A DNA stretch of 57,727 nt from positions 1-57,727 of the forward strand of contig NZ_NFMA01000019.1 of assembly GCF_002161175.1 (NCBI RefSeq), written 5' to 3'. Both the position numbers and the translations under genes were made by a program. The DNA comes from Flavonifractor sp. An100. Lineage in GTDB: Bacteria > Bacillota > Clostridia > Oscillospirales > Oscillospiraceae. Position 1 is the stretch's first letter; each line of letters opens with the position of its first letter. Shown in pieces: positions 50,113 through 57,727 of this stretch. A model generated the notes under the pieces. The model was given only the letters and a program-made list of their open reading frames with translations. It ran no database searches and was not told the DNA's origin.

Positions 50113-50688
50113 TCATTCAATCCACGGTTCCATATGGATGGCGCCAATTTGCTGGGCGCACAGGCAAAGACTGTACCCAGGAAGACAGGGGAGCAGCTTG
50201 CACTGGCCCTGGGGTGGGAGGGGAAACTGGCCCTCCGGGGAGACCAGGGAAAAGTCACCCGGGTCCAGATAGAACCCTCTTCCCATGTACTTCACCCAGC
50301 TCTCCTTGGCGCTCCACAGGTCGAAGAAGTGGGAATACCCCATTTCAGCCAGCCAGCTGTTTTCCCGGGGGTGGAAAAAGCGCTGGGCGAGCTTGGCTGG
50401 GTCGGCGTAGGTCTGATGGAGCTGTAGGTCGAGCCCCACAGGCTGGTGGCTCATGGCACAGATCCACCAATCTCCGCTGTGGGAGATGGAGAAGTGGAGC
50501 TGAGGAGCGTCGGGGAAGAAGGGCTTGCCCCAGGGATTGGTCTCCACATGGGAAAAGAACTCCTCCTTCCAGCCCGTGTGGAGCTGGGCGGTGCGGACCA
50601 GAAGAGCCCGGGAGCCGGAGGCACCCTCGGTGAAGGGGCGGCGGTATAAGGTGATGCCGTCCCCCGATGAGAGCTCCGTCCCGGTCAA
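50113..50688 (-). CDS. 4'-phosphopantetheinyl transferase, Sfp type
   Basis: 191 residues. It shows the Sfp superfamily signature: HFSISHSGDWWICAMSHQPVGLDLQ (the PVGLDL magnesium motif) and FFDLWSAKESWVKYMGRG. It moves the phosphopantetheine arm of CoA to carrier-protein serines, here most likely those of the adjacent carrier protein and the NRPS. The start is a TTG (50688) whose TTGA overlaps the stop of the carrier gene, so translation is coupled. Shorter than B. subtilis Sfp (224 aa), mainly at the N-terminus. Last gene of the operon. Confidence 0.92.
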   Translation of the reverse strand: MTGTELSSGDGITLYRRPFTEGASGSRALLVRTAQLHTGWKEEFFSHVETNPWGKPFFPDAPQLHFSISHSGDWWICAMSHQPVGLDLQLHQTYADPAKLAQRFFHPRENSWLAEMGYSHFFDLWSAKESWVKYMGRGFYLDPGDFSLVSPEGQFPLPPQGQCKLLPCLPGYSLCLCAQQIGAIHMEPWIE

Positions 50689-50915
50689 GGCTGGGTGAAG
50701 CCCTTGCGGGCCAGGTAGTCAATGACGTCCTTAACCTGGTGCAGGCCCCATACCTCCCGGGTGGGAATGGTGGTGTCGAAGTGGTCCTCAAAGGCGCTAA
50801 TGATGTTCATCACATCAAAGGAGTTGAGAGCCAGGTCCTGGACAAAGTCGGTTTCATAGGTGATCCCCCGTTTGCCCGTAACGTTGTAAATAATGTCCTG
50901 GATCAGTTGCAGCAT
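50685..50915 (-). CDS. Acyl carrier protein (stand-alone)
   Basis: 76 residues with a phosphopantetheine attachment serine in DLALNSFDVMNIISAFEDHF (the ALNS site; the usual is DSL). GGGAGCG precedes the ATG. Next to the acyl-AMP ligase (21-base gap) it is probably the acceptor of the activated acyl group, a loading carrier for the NRPS. It differs from fatty-acid-synthesis ACP in its divergent attachment motif. Confidence 0.9.
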   Translation of the reverse strand: MLQLIQDIIYNVTGKRGITYETDFVQDLALNSFDVMNIISAFEDHFDTTIPTREVWGLHQVKDVIDYLARKGFTQP

Positions 50916-50936
50916 GGTGTTCGCTCCCTTTTTCCG

Positions 50937-52613
50937 TCAGGTTATATTTTCGTGGCGTTTGATCTTCTTGGTGGCAGTTTTGTTAAATTCCTTCTCCCGG
51001 ATGTTGACCAGCTGAATCTGCTGATAGGTGGGAAGAGTGTTGTTGATGGCGTCAATTTCCCGCTGCAGGTGCTCCAGGATCTCATAGGAGGACAGGCCCT
51101 CCGTGCGCTGGGGATCGGGGTAGATGCTGGCGGTGAGCTTCACGTCGTCGGCAAAGGTTCCGTTGGCGGTGCCATAGACCATGACCTCTTTGACCATGGG
51201 AATGGCGGAGATCATGTTTTCCAGCTTTTCTGGGGAGACCTTTTTCCCATTTTTAAAAACAATCAGGTTTTTCTTTCGCCCATTGAGATAGAGGTATCCG
51301 TCCTTGTCGGTATAGCCCAGGTCGCCGGTGCGGAACCAGCCGTCCTGAATGGCCTGAGCGGTCTGCTCCGGGTCCTTGTAGTACCCCTGCATGACCGAGG
51401 GGCCCTTGACGCACACCTCTCCATCCTCCAACCGCAGCTCCAGGCTGGACAGCACAGGGCCCACAGAGCCGATTTTGTTGGCGTAGTTGGGGGTGACGGA
51501 AATGAGGGGGGAACACTCAGTGATCCCATAGCCCTGAAGAATCTGTACGCCCAACAGTTCAAACTCATCGGCAATCTCACGGCTGAGCTGAGCGCCGCCG
51601 CAGGCAATCATACGCAGGGTGCCCAGCACCTGGCTGCGCACCTGGTCCAGCAGTTTGGACTGGAAGGGGAGGTGGAGTTTTTTGTATATGCCCGCTATGT
51701 GCAGGGCCTTGCGGAAGGCGTCGGCTTTGCCGCCCTTTTCCAGGTTGAGCCAGAGCTGATTGTGGATGGCCTCCAGCATCAGGGGTACGGTGAGCATGGA
51801 GTCGGGCTTGGATAGAAGCAGGTCGCGCATGGCGGTCTTCAAATCTCCGTTGATGTATAGGTGGATGCCTCGGAGCAGGGCGTTGAGGACGGCGCAGTTC
51901 AGACCGTAGGCGTGGTAGAAGGGGAGGGAGGAGAACAGCCGGTCGTAGAAGCAGATATATTCGCACTCCTCCCGGATGTTGTGCATCACCGCCCGCTGGC
52001 TGAGCATGACCATTTTGGACTGGCTGGTGGTTCCAGAAGTGAAGACAATTTCAGCTGTGTCGTTGGGATGGACTTGGAAGGAAGGAACGTCACCGTCTGT
52101 GAGGGCCTCACCCTGTTCACACAGGACATCAAATAGCTCCACCCGCTCGTCACTGGACAGTCCGCCCATCAAAACCATGTGCTGTAGCAGGCCGTTTTCT
52201 TCCAGCAGGGGCATGCAGATGGGCAGATAGGTGGGGGAGAGGAAGAGCATTTGGGTATCCGAACGGCGGAGCATGTCCCGGATGATCTCGTCAGACTGCT
52301 CGGTGTCGGCGCACACGGCGGTGTAGCCGCAGGAGACGATGGCCAGGAAAGCAATGACCCAATTGGCGCTGTTTTCGCTGAGGATGGCAATGTGGGCGCC
52401 GTGGGGCAGCTGTTTGCGCAGCAGACTGCGGCGCAAAGCCAGGACCTGCTGGGTCAGCTGGCGGTAGGTGAGGGTCTTTTCCTCCTGCTGCCGGGTAAAC
52501 CAGGATAGAGCGGGGCGGTCGCCGTAAGTGGTTCGGATTCCAGCCACCATCTCATCAAAGGTTTCATAGTGGGGGGAGGAATAATCCTCCTTGCGGTATG
52601 GGAGCTGTTTCAT
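50937..52613 (-). CDS. Acyl-adenylating enzyme (fatty acyl-AMP/CoA ligase family)
   Basis: 558 residues of the ANL superfamily. The ATP-binding P-loop is IVFTSGTTSQSKMVMLSQ, the A5 motif QGYGITECSPL, A7 TGDLGYTDKDGYLYLNGRKKNLIVF and the catalytic lysine is in FNKTATKKIKRHE (A10). It activates a carboxylic acid, probably a fatty acid, with ATP and then transfers it to the neighbouring carrier protein or CoA. AGGAGG precedes the ATG and the gene lies 30 bases from the response-regulator stop. The likely job is supplying the N-acyl starter to the NRPS. Confidence 0.9.
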   Translation of the reverse strand: MKQLPYRKEDYSSPHYETFDEMVAGIRTTYGDRPALSWFTRQQEEKTLTYRQLTQQVLALRRSLLRKQLPHGAHIAILSENSANWVIAFLAIVSCGYTAVCADTEQSDEIIRDMLRRSDTQMLFLSPTYLPICMPLLEENGLLQHMVLMGGLSSDERVELFDVLCEQGEALTDGDVPSFQVHPNDTAEIVFTSGTTSQSKMVMLSQRAVMHNIREECEYICFYDRLFSSLPFYHAYGLNCAVLNALLRGIHLYINGDLKTAMRDLLLSKPDSMLTVPLMLEAIHNQLWLNLEKGGKADAFRKALHIAGIYKKLHLPFQSKLLDQVRSQVLGTLRMIACGGAQLSREIADEFELLGVQILQGYGITECSPLISVTPNYANKIGSVGPVLSSLELRLEDGEVCVKGPSVMQGYYKDPEQTAQAIQDGWFRTGDLGYTDKDGYLYLNGRKKNLIVFKNGKKVSPEKLENMISAIPMVKEVMVYGTANGTFADDVKLTASIYPDPQRTEGLSSYEILEHLQREIDAINNTLPTYQQIQLVNIREKEFNKTATKKIKRHENIT

Positions 52614-52643
52614 AGCGTTCCTCCTAGCATAATTTATTTGGAA

Positions 52644-54167
52644 CTATCCCAGTGTGGGATTGAGTTGAGAAGTGGTGCAGCCCGGAAGGTCCTCCTTCAG
52701 CTTGGCCCAGAACTGGGGCTGCCGTACCATAGCCTGGAAGGCTTCCACGATGCGGGGGTCCAGCTGGGTGCCTTTGCAGCGCTCCAGCTCTGCCATGGCT
52801 GCCTGAAACTCCAGGCTTTTCCGGTATTGCCGCTCCGAGGTCATGGCGTCGAAGGTGTCGGCCACAGCGATGATGCGGGCTTCCTCGGGGATGTTGTCTC
52901 CGGCCAGCCCATCGGGATAACCCCGGCCGTCTATCCGCTCGTGGTGGCTGCGCACGGCGGGAAGGATGGGCCGGAACTGGCTGATGACCGACAGAAGCTC
53001 CGCCCCATTGGCGGGATGGCGGCGGATCAGCTCATATTCCTCCTCGGTGAGCTTGCCGGGCTTGAGGAGGACCTCATCGGGGATGGACAGCTTTCCCACA
53101 TCGTGGAACAGCCCGGCCAGACGTACCCGCTCACAGAATTGGGGATCGTGCCCCAGAGAGAGGGCAATGTGCTCAGCGTAGTAGGAAACCCGGTCAGAGT
53201 GACCACGGGTATAAGTGTCCTTAGCATCTACTACTCGGCGCATGGTGCTGATCATCTCCAGGTAGCTGTTTTTTAGCTGACTGTAGGCCTGGTCCAGCTG
53301 GTGGTTTTTCTCCTGTAGAAGGGTGTGAAGGTGGGTGTTATTAAGAGCGGAGGAAATTTGGCGGGCAAAGACCTCCATAAGCTGAATCTGATCGTATTTG
53401 GGAGCTTCCTGCAAACGGATGGATAAAAAACCGGTGGGACATTGGTCGTTATCCAGAACCGGCAGGATAACATCTTTATCCTGAACCAAGGAACTGCGAC
53501 CAACCAAGGAGTCCAGAAGGAGCTGAACCTGCTGCGCGTCCATGGTAGAGAAGCCCTCTCCGGTGGCCCGGGAGTAAAAATGGCGCTGTGGAGCGTCAGA
53601 AGAGGTATCATCCAAGGTCAAAACCACAGAAGTGCAGGGAAGCAGAGAAGAGGCTGTGCGCAGAATGCTGTCGGTAACATGGTCCATAGATTCCAGGTCG
53701 TAAATTTGGGGCAGGGAGTCCATAATGGCGGACAGACCGTCCTTATATCTCTTGACCGTTCGCATCTGACGAATGGATTTTACGCAAGATTCCACCAGCA
53801 GCTCCAGCTGATCAAAACGGTCGCTCTTTTCGTAGTAGCCCTGAATATCCAGAGCCCGAATGGTTTTAATGGGGGGAACCATGCTTTTGTGGCCGGTGAG
53901 GAGGATTATAAAGATGTCCTGATTAAATTGCCGGACCTGTTCAACCACTTGGTCGCCGCACATGGGGGTCATGAGGAAGTCCAGTAGGAGAATATCGTAG
54001 TTCCCCTGCCGAATCCGATCAATGGCCCGACTTGGGTCATTTTCCACATCCACCAGATAGCCGGAGCGCTGGAAATAGGACTGAATGGTGGAGGTCATAA
54101 TGGGGTCATCATCCAGGGTGAGGATGGAAAAGGCGTTCCCTTCGGTTGTTTGTTTGTGAAGTCTCAT
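52644..54167 (-). CDS. Response regulator with HD-GYP phosphodiesterase output domain
   Basis: 507 residues: receiver domain (about 13-130; LDDDP acidic pocket, phospho-acceptor D63 in LLLDFLMTPMCG, LLTGHKS, EKS), a GAF-like middle domain (about 150-290), a coiled coil (about 290-315) and an HD-GYP domain. The HD-GYP part keeps FHDVGKLSIPDEVLLKPGKLTEEEYELIRRHP, HHERIDGRGYPDGLAGDNIP and ADTFDAMTSER. Such domains hydrolyse cyclic di-GMP or serve as interaction modules. Its start overlaps the end of the kinase gene by four bases (ATGA), so the pair is coupled. No DNA-binding domain, so it would act through a second messenger. Confidence 0.93.
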   Translation of the reverse strand: MRLHKQTTEGNAFSILTLDDDPIMTSTIQSYFQRSGYLVDVENDPSRAIDRIRQGNYDILLLDFLMTPMCGDQVVEQVRQFNQDIFIILLTGHKSMVPPIKTIRALDIQGYYEKSDRFDQLELLVESCVKSIRQMRTVKRYKDGLSAIMDSLPQIYDLESMDHVTDSILRTASSLLPCTSVVLTLDDTSSDAPQRHFYSRATGEGFSTMDAQQVQLLLDSLVGRSSLVQDKDVILPVLDNDQCPTGFLSIRLQEAPKYDQIQLMEVFARQISSALNNTHLHTLLQEKNHQLDQAYSQLKNSYLEMISTMRRVVDAKDTYTRGHSDRVSYYAEHIALSLGHDPQFCERVRLAGLFHDVGKLSIPDEVLLKPGKLTEEEYELIRRHPANGAELLSVISQFRPILPAVRSHHERIDGRGYPDGLAGDNIPEEARIIAVADTFDAMTSERQYRKSLEFQAAMAELERCKGTQLDPRIVEAFQAMVRQPQFWAKLKEDLPGCTTSQLNPTLG

Positions 54168-56056
54168 AAAGCGCCGCCTTCCTTTTGCACACGGGTGGGA
54201 GTAGTCAGTTCGGGATCGGGGGGATGTAGGGGAATGGTCATACCGAAGATAGCGCCGCCCCCGGGGTTGTCCTCACACCACATGGTTCCGCCAAATTTGC
54301 CGTGGACAACGGCATTGGAAATATATAGGCCCAGTCCGCTGCCCTGGGCTCCCTTACTGGTGGTCATCTCCCGGAACAGCCGGTGGCGTACAGAGGAGGG
54401 AATACCGGGGCCGGTATCCTTCACATAAATCTTTACCTGTTCCTCTTCCTGCTCCAGCCCTACGGTAATGCATCCACCGCCCACCTGTTTTTGGGCATAA
54501 ATGGCATTGGAAACCAGGTTGCCCAGCACTTGAACCAGGTTGTTGATGTCCCCGTGGAGAGTAATGGCCTGGGAATTTTTGTATTCCGCCACCAGAGTAC
54601 AGCCGCCGATCACCAATTCGTGGCGCATAAGCAAGGTGGTGCGTTTAATGAGCTCATCCAAAGTGAAAAAGGACTCATTGAAGGTACCAACGCTGGTGGC
54701 CTGGCCCTTGATGGCGGTAATGATGTCGGACATGTAGGCGGAGGACTCCTGGATTTTTTGGAACCAGTCCCGCATCTCTCCAAAAATTTCCCGGTAGTCG
54801 TCTGGGGTAACGGAAGGGGTGTCCAAGCTCTCCAGACACTCGTCCACCAAATTGTCTGCCGCAGAGACGCAGCCGGAGATGCTCATAATGGGGGTTTTCA
54901 GGTTGTGGGCCAGCCCGCTGATCATCTGGCCTAAAAAGGCGAAGCGCTCCTGTTCCATCATACGGGTTTGGCTGTCCTGAAGCTGTTTCATGCTTTTTTT
55001 CAGCTGGGTAATGTCCTTGAAAATGACCACAAAGCCAACCGGGCGTTTGTTGACCACCAGCTGAGAGACGTCGGTGACATAGTAATTCTTTTGGATAATT
55101 CCATTTCGATTGATGGTGGCGGCCTGTTCATAGGAGATAGTAGTCTGGGCATCCCGGCAGGCATCCACGGCGGTGATGATGTTGTAGATGGCGGTTTTTT
55201 TGGAGACATCCTCCTCTTTGACGCAGTCCCGCAGGTAGCGGTTTTCCGTGATTCCGTAGCGGGAGGCGAAGACGGCAGAAAAGGGCTTGTTGTAGCTAAT
55301 CACCAGACCCTTTTCGTTGAGAATCAGGTAGCAGTCAGAGATCCAGTCCAACACGTGTTGAGTGGCGACAGGGGTAATGTCCAAAAGGTTAAAGCGATAA
55401 ATGGCAATGCCGTTACAGATAATGGACACCAAAAAGCCAAGGGGAGTGGCGGTGATGGGGGCATTCCAACTGGAAAAGGTGGCCGCCAGGCTGACTGCCA
55501 GAGGGACGACCCCTCCGGCAATCAGCATCAGGCATTGCTTGATATACAAACGGTGGGGATTTTCCCGCATAAATCGGAACAACAACACACAGGCCACGCA
55601 AAGGCAGATGTAGCTGTGTAGACCGGTGACAAATACATAGGGGCCAAACACAATGTCCTTGCGAAGCACAGAGAAGTGCTGATATTGCAGGCGGTGCCAA
55701 TCATTGGTCAGGCACACTAAAACGGAGAATAGGGGTACAGTAAGGAATAGAAGGTACCACTTGGGCAGCCGTTCCAGACCCCTAACAAACACCAGGGCGA
55801 TCATCAGATAAAATCCGGGGATGGTAATGCCAATGTAGGTCAAGGCGTCTAAGAACTGAAGGATGTCTACCCTTTCACTGGGGGTGATCCACATGCCAAG
55901 CATACATAGTGCCCACACGGAATAGGCCAGCAGCATCCAGACATATAGCCGGTTGAGCAGGTAGCGCTGCTTGGGACTGTGAAAGCTCCAGTGGATAAAC
56001 ATGGCAATCATGGCTAGGGAGAGAATGAAAATAGTGGCAGCGGAATCGGAAATCAT
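54164..56056 (-). CDS. Membrane histidine kinase (multi-TM sensor, PAS, HATPase)
   Basis: 630 residues from the ATG at 56056 (AAGGTGGG upstream; the longer GTG start is less well placed). Seven or eight helices fill residues 1-220, a 7TM-type sensor. A PAS domain (about 235-350) follows, then an H-box with H384 in LGQMISGLAHNLKTPIM. The ATPase has N-box NLVQVLGNLVSNAIYA, G1 KDTGPGIPSS and G2 GSGLGLYIS. The phospho-partner is the HD-GYP regulator downstream. Placed within the NRPS operon, it may sense the product or membrane state. Confidence 0.93.
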   Translation of the reverse strand: MISDSAATIFILSLAMIAMFIHWSFHSPKQRYLLNRLYVWMLLAYSVWALCMLGMWITPSERVDILQFLDALTYIGITIPGFYLMIALVFVRGLERLPKWYLLFLTVPLFSVLVCLTNDWHRLQYQHFSVLRKDIVFGPYVFVTGLHSYICLCVACVLLFRFMRENPHRLYIKQCLMLIAGGVVPLAVSLAATFSSWNAPITATPLGFLVSIICNGIAIYRFNLLDITPVATQHVLDWISDCYLILNEKGLVISYNKPFSAVFASRYGITENRYLRDCVKEEDVSKKTAIYNIITAVDACRDAQTTISYEQAATINRNGIIQKNYYVTDVSQLVVNKRPVGFVVIFKDITQLKKSMKQLQDSQTRMMEQERFAFLGQMISGLAHNLKTPIMSISGCVSAADNLVDECLESLDTPSVTPDDYREIFGEMRDWFQKIQESSAYMSDIITAIKGQATSVGTFNESFFTLDELIKRTTLLMRHELVIGGCTLVAEYKNSQAITLHGDINNLVQVLGNLVSNAIYAQKQVGGGCITVGLEQEEEQVKIYVKDTGPGIPSSVRHRLFREMTTSKGAQGSGLGLYISNAVVHGKFGGTMWCEDNPGGGAIFGMTIPLHPPDPELTTPTRVQKEGGAL

Positions 56057-56086
56057 AGGGGGTCCCACCTTACAGAAAATGGTTCA

Positions 56087-57727
56087 TTAGATATGCTCCG
56101 CTGGGTCAAATTGAAAGCCCCGCAGCAGCTGTTCTGGTCCGGGGATGGGGAGGCGGAAACCCGCCTGCTCCAGTGCCTGGGTGGTTCTGCGGCAGTCGGT
56201 GGTGACGGTCTGAGCCCCCTCACGCAGGTGGTTCCACAGGTCCAGAAGGGGGGATAGCAGATCGCCCCGCAGGTCAACCGGAGCCCTGGCCAGCAGGCTT
56301 TGGAACTGGGCGTCCGGGAGAATTTGAAGCTGGGGGGTCACAGCCCGGGCCACCTGTTCAATGGTGGGGGGAGTGGGGCTTTGCAGGTGGTAGGCGGTCA
56401 TGGGGGACTGCCGCAGAGCTACGGCAGCCTGGGCGCACCAGTCCACCGGAGTCAGCTCCATGGGAATGCGGGCCATGGAGGCCGGAATGGCCCCTACGGC
56501 GTGAATCCCCCGCAGGGTGAGCCAAAAGGCGTTGGTGTTGGGATTGCGCTGGAAGGCGCCGTCCTGAGCCCGGCCCACCAGACGGCCCAGCCGGAATACC
56601 CGGGCGGTGAGACCTGCTTCCACAGCCTGGTAGATGGCGTGCTCTGCCAGGAACTTGCTGCGCACGTAGAGGTTGCGCCGCCAGTCCTGTCCAATGTCAA
56701 AATCCAACTCAGTAAATTGGGCAATCCGTTGGCCGCCGGCCAAATGCTCTCCTGCCACGCTGGTGGTGGAGGCATGGTAGAGGGGGACCTTGGCCTGCTG
56801 AGCCAGGCGGATCATGGCCTTTGTGCCGTCCAAATTGGTGCGCAGCAGCGCCTCGCTGTCCGCCGCATAGTGCCGTACATCGGCGGCGCAGTGCCAGATC
56901 CCGTCAATCCGGTCGCACAGCACCTGGTAATCCCCAGAGGCCATCCCAAGCTGATCTGTACTCAGATCTCCACGGATCACCTCTACCCGTCCGCCCAGAC
57001 AGGCGGTCCATCCGCTGCCGAAGTACCAGGAGAGCACCCCGGCTAGACGGTTGGGGTCGCCATCCCGCATGGTGCAGATGACCTTCCGTGCCCCGGCATC
57101 CAGGAGGGCACGGAGTAAATGGGCACCGAAGTAGCCGGTAGCCCCGGTGAGCAGAAGGGTGCCCAGGGAATCCCGGAGGGGCGCCTGAGGCAGAGGGGGC
57201 ACCTGACGGGGATAGGCGGCCTGGCCGGAAACAGACAAAATGGTGTGGGCCAGACCGGAAGAAGCAGAGGGAGAAATGGAGTGTTCCGGAGTTGGAGCGG
57301 GCTGAGAGGAGACGGAAGGGGCAGGGGGCGTCTCCTGGGGAGATAAAAGGGCGGCCTGCTCCCGGGCGGTGGGGGCGTCGTAGAACTGGGCCAGAGAGAG
57401 CACCAAGCCGCTGTTATTGTAGTGGCTGAGGACACTCAAAGCGGCCAGGGAGGTTCCGCCCTGTTCAAAGAAGGAACGTTCTGGGTCCACCGTGGAGTGG
57501 TGGAGCACCTGTCCCCACAGGGTCAAAATCCAATCCAAACTGCCCGGCCCATCCCCCGACAGATCACCCGGTCCGGCAGAGTTGCCGGAGGGAGCGGTGG
57601 ATACCGTCTGGGGAAGAGAGGGCGCGGAGAAACCGCTGCTGGACTCCGGAGGCACCGGGGAAACCGGTTGGAAAGACAAAGTGGCCAAGGGAGGAGCGGC
57701 AGGGATGAGGGGCAGGAAGGGAGAGGG
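56087..57727 (-). CDS. NRPS fragment: carrier domain and thioester reductase domain (partial)
   Basis: Open to the right edge without a stop, so only the C-terminal 546 residues are visible. A Pro/Ser/Gly-rich linker leads to a peptidyl carrier domain (LDWILTLWGQVLHHSTVDPERSFFEQGGTSLAALSVL; the S of GGTSL is about the 93rd visible residue). A second Pro/Ser linker is followed by a Rossmann-type thioester reductase: TLLLTGATGYFGAHLL, WHCAADVRHY, HASTTSVAGE, and the YVRSK pair. Such terminal domains release the chain as aldehyde or alcohol with NADPH. The adenylation and condensation domains must lie beyond the edge. A single-module reductase cannot be excluded. Confidence 0.88.
   Translation of the reverse strand, partial: PSPFLPLIPAAPPLATLSFQPVSPVPPESSSGFSAPSLPQTVSTAPSGNSAGPGDLSGDGPGSLDWILTLWGQVLHHSTVDPERSFFEQGGTSLAALSVLSHYNNSGLVLSLAQFYDAPTAREQAALLSPQETPPAPSVSSQPAPTPEHSISPSASSGLAHTILSVSGQAAYPRQVPPLPQAPLRDSLGTLLLTGATGYFGAHLLRALLDAGARKVICTMRDGDPNRLAGVLSWYFGSGWTACLGGRVEVIRGDLSTDQLGMASGDYQVLCDRIDGIWHCAADVRHYAADSEALLRTNLDGTKAMIRLAQQAKVPLYHASTTSVAGEHLAGGQRIAQFTELDFDIGQDWRRNLYVRSKFLAEHAIYQAVEAGLTARVFRLGRLVGRAQDGAFQRNPNTNAFWLTLRGIHAVGAIPASMARIPMELTPVDWCAQAAVALRQSPMTAYHLQSPTPPTIEQVARAVTPQLQILPDAQFQSLLARAPVDLRGDLLSPLLDLWNHLREGAQTVTTDCRRTTQALEQAGFRLPIPGPEQLLRGFQFDPAEHI

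Noticed and set aside
1-57727. tRNA genes, rRNA, CRISPR arrays, transposases, integrases or phage genes
   Set aside because: I looked for T-arm motifs, repeat-spacer patterns and mobile-element proteins by eye and saw none; a tRNAscan-SE and IS search would settle this.
30021-57727. The idea that the serpin, ClpC and NRPS form one protease-control system
   Set aside because: They are far apart, in separate transcripts, with unrelated genes between them; only a theme links them.

Overview
The window looks like a chromosomal segment of an anaerobic, spore-forming, Gram-positive member of the Clostridia, most like the moderately high-GC Oscillospiraceae of the gut (Flavonifractor/Intestinimonas/Lawsonibacter-like; inference from gene content and codon use, no search was possible). 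Pointers are an alpha/beta-type SASP, an LtaS-type sulfatase, a radical-type 2-hydroxyacyl-CoA dehydratase, CIRCE elements, a T-box, lipoprotein substrate-binding proteins and a 2[4Fe-4S] ferredoxin. No tRNA, rRNA, CRISPR array, insertion sequence or phage gene was seen.

Layout. 1-2 kb: the tail of a GidA-type FAD oxidoreductase, a decapitated permease remnant and a TSUP permease. 2-9.2 kb: a CoA-based fermentation module as two divergent operons. Leftward: enoyl-CoA hydratase, family III CoA-transferase and the two 2-hydroxyacyl-CoA dehydratase subunits. Rightward: thiolase and 3-hydroxyacyl-CoA dehydrogenase. The 517-base gap between them carries two outward-facing sigma-54 (-24/-12) promoters and, almost exactly midway, a 15-bp inverted repeat that looks like a shared enhancer-binding-protein site. 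9.3-11.6 kb: an arsenic module (arsC, thioredoxin-like, ArsP-type permease, arsR) with two ArsR-type palindromes. 11.8-12.2 kb: a SASP gene and a probable structured RNA. 12.3-14.9 kb: a polar amino acid ABC importer. 15.2-25.4 kb: a PLP C-S lyase, an ornithine-cyclodeaminase-like protein, a complete oligopeptide-type ABC importer, a creatininase-family amidohydrolase, a MarR regulator and a C39-like cysteine peptidase; both ends of this block are clearly more AT-rich. 25.5-30 kb: a 2-hydroxyacid dehydrogenase, then hsp20 and clpB, each behind a CIRCE. 30-47.5 kb: housekeeping and envelope genes (serpin lipoprotein, TrpB-like enzyme behind a tryptophan-type T-box, DMT transporter, sfsA, recR, rpe, ilvA, LTA synthase-like, XpaC/TelA/TPM group, tandem OB-fold protein, MATE pump, TrhA, ferredoxin). 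47.6-50.1 kb: a ClpC-type unfoldase. 50.1-57.7 kb: a leftward operon running off the right edge, with the carrier and reductase end of a nonribosomal peptide synthetase (NRPS), a membrane histidine kinase, an HD-GYP response regulator, an acyl-adenylating ligase, a carrier protein and a phosphopantetheinyl transferase.

The most interesting systems are the divergent sigma-54 region that would co-control a 2-hydroxyacid-to-beta-oxidation route, and the NRPS operon, whose parts predict an N-acylated peptide released reductively (aldehyde or alcohol) under its own two-component system.
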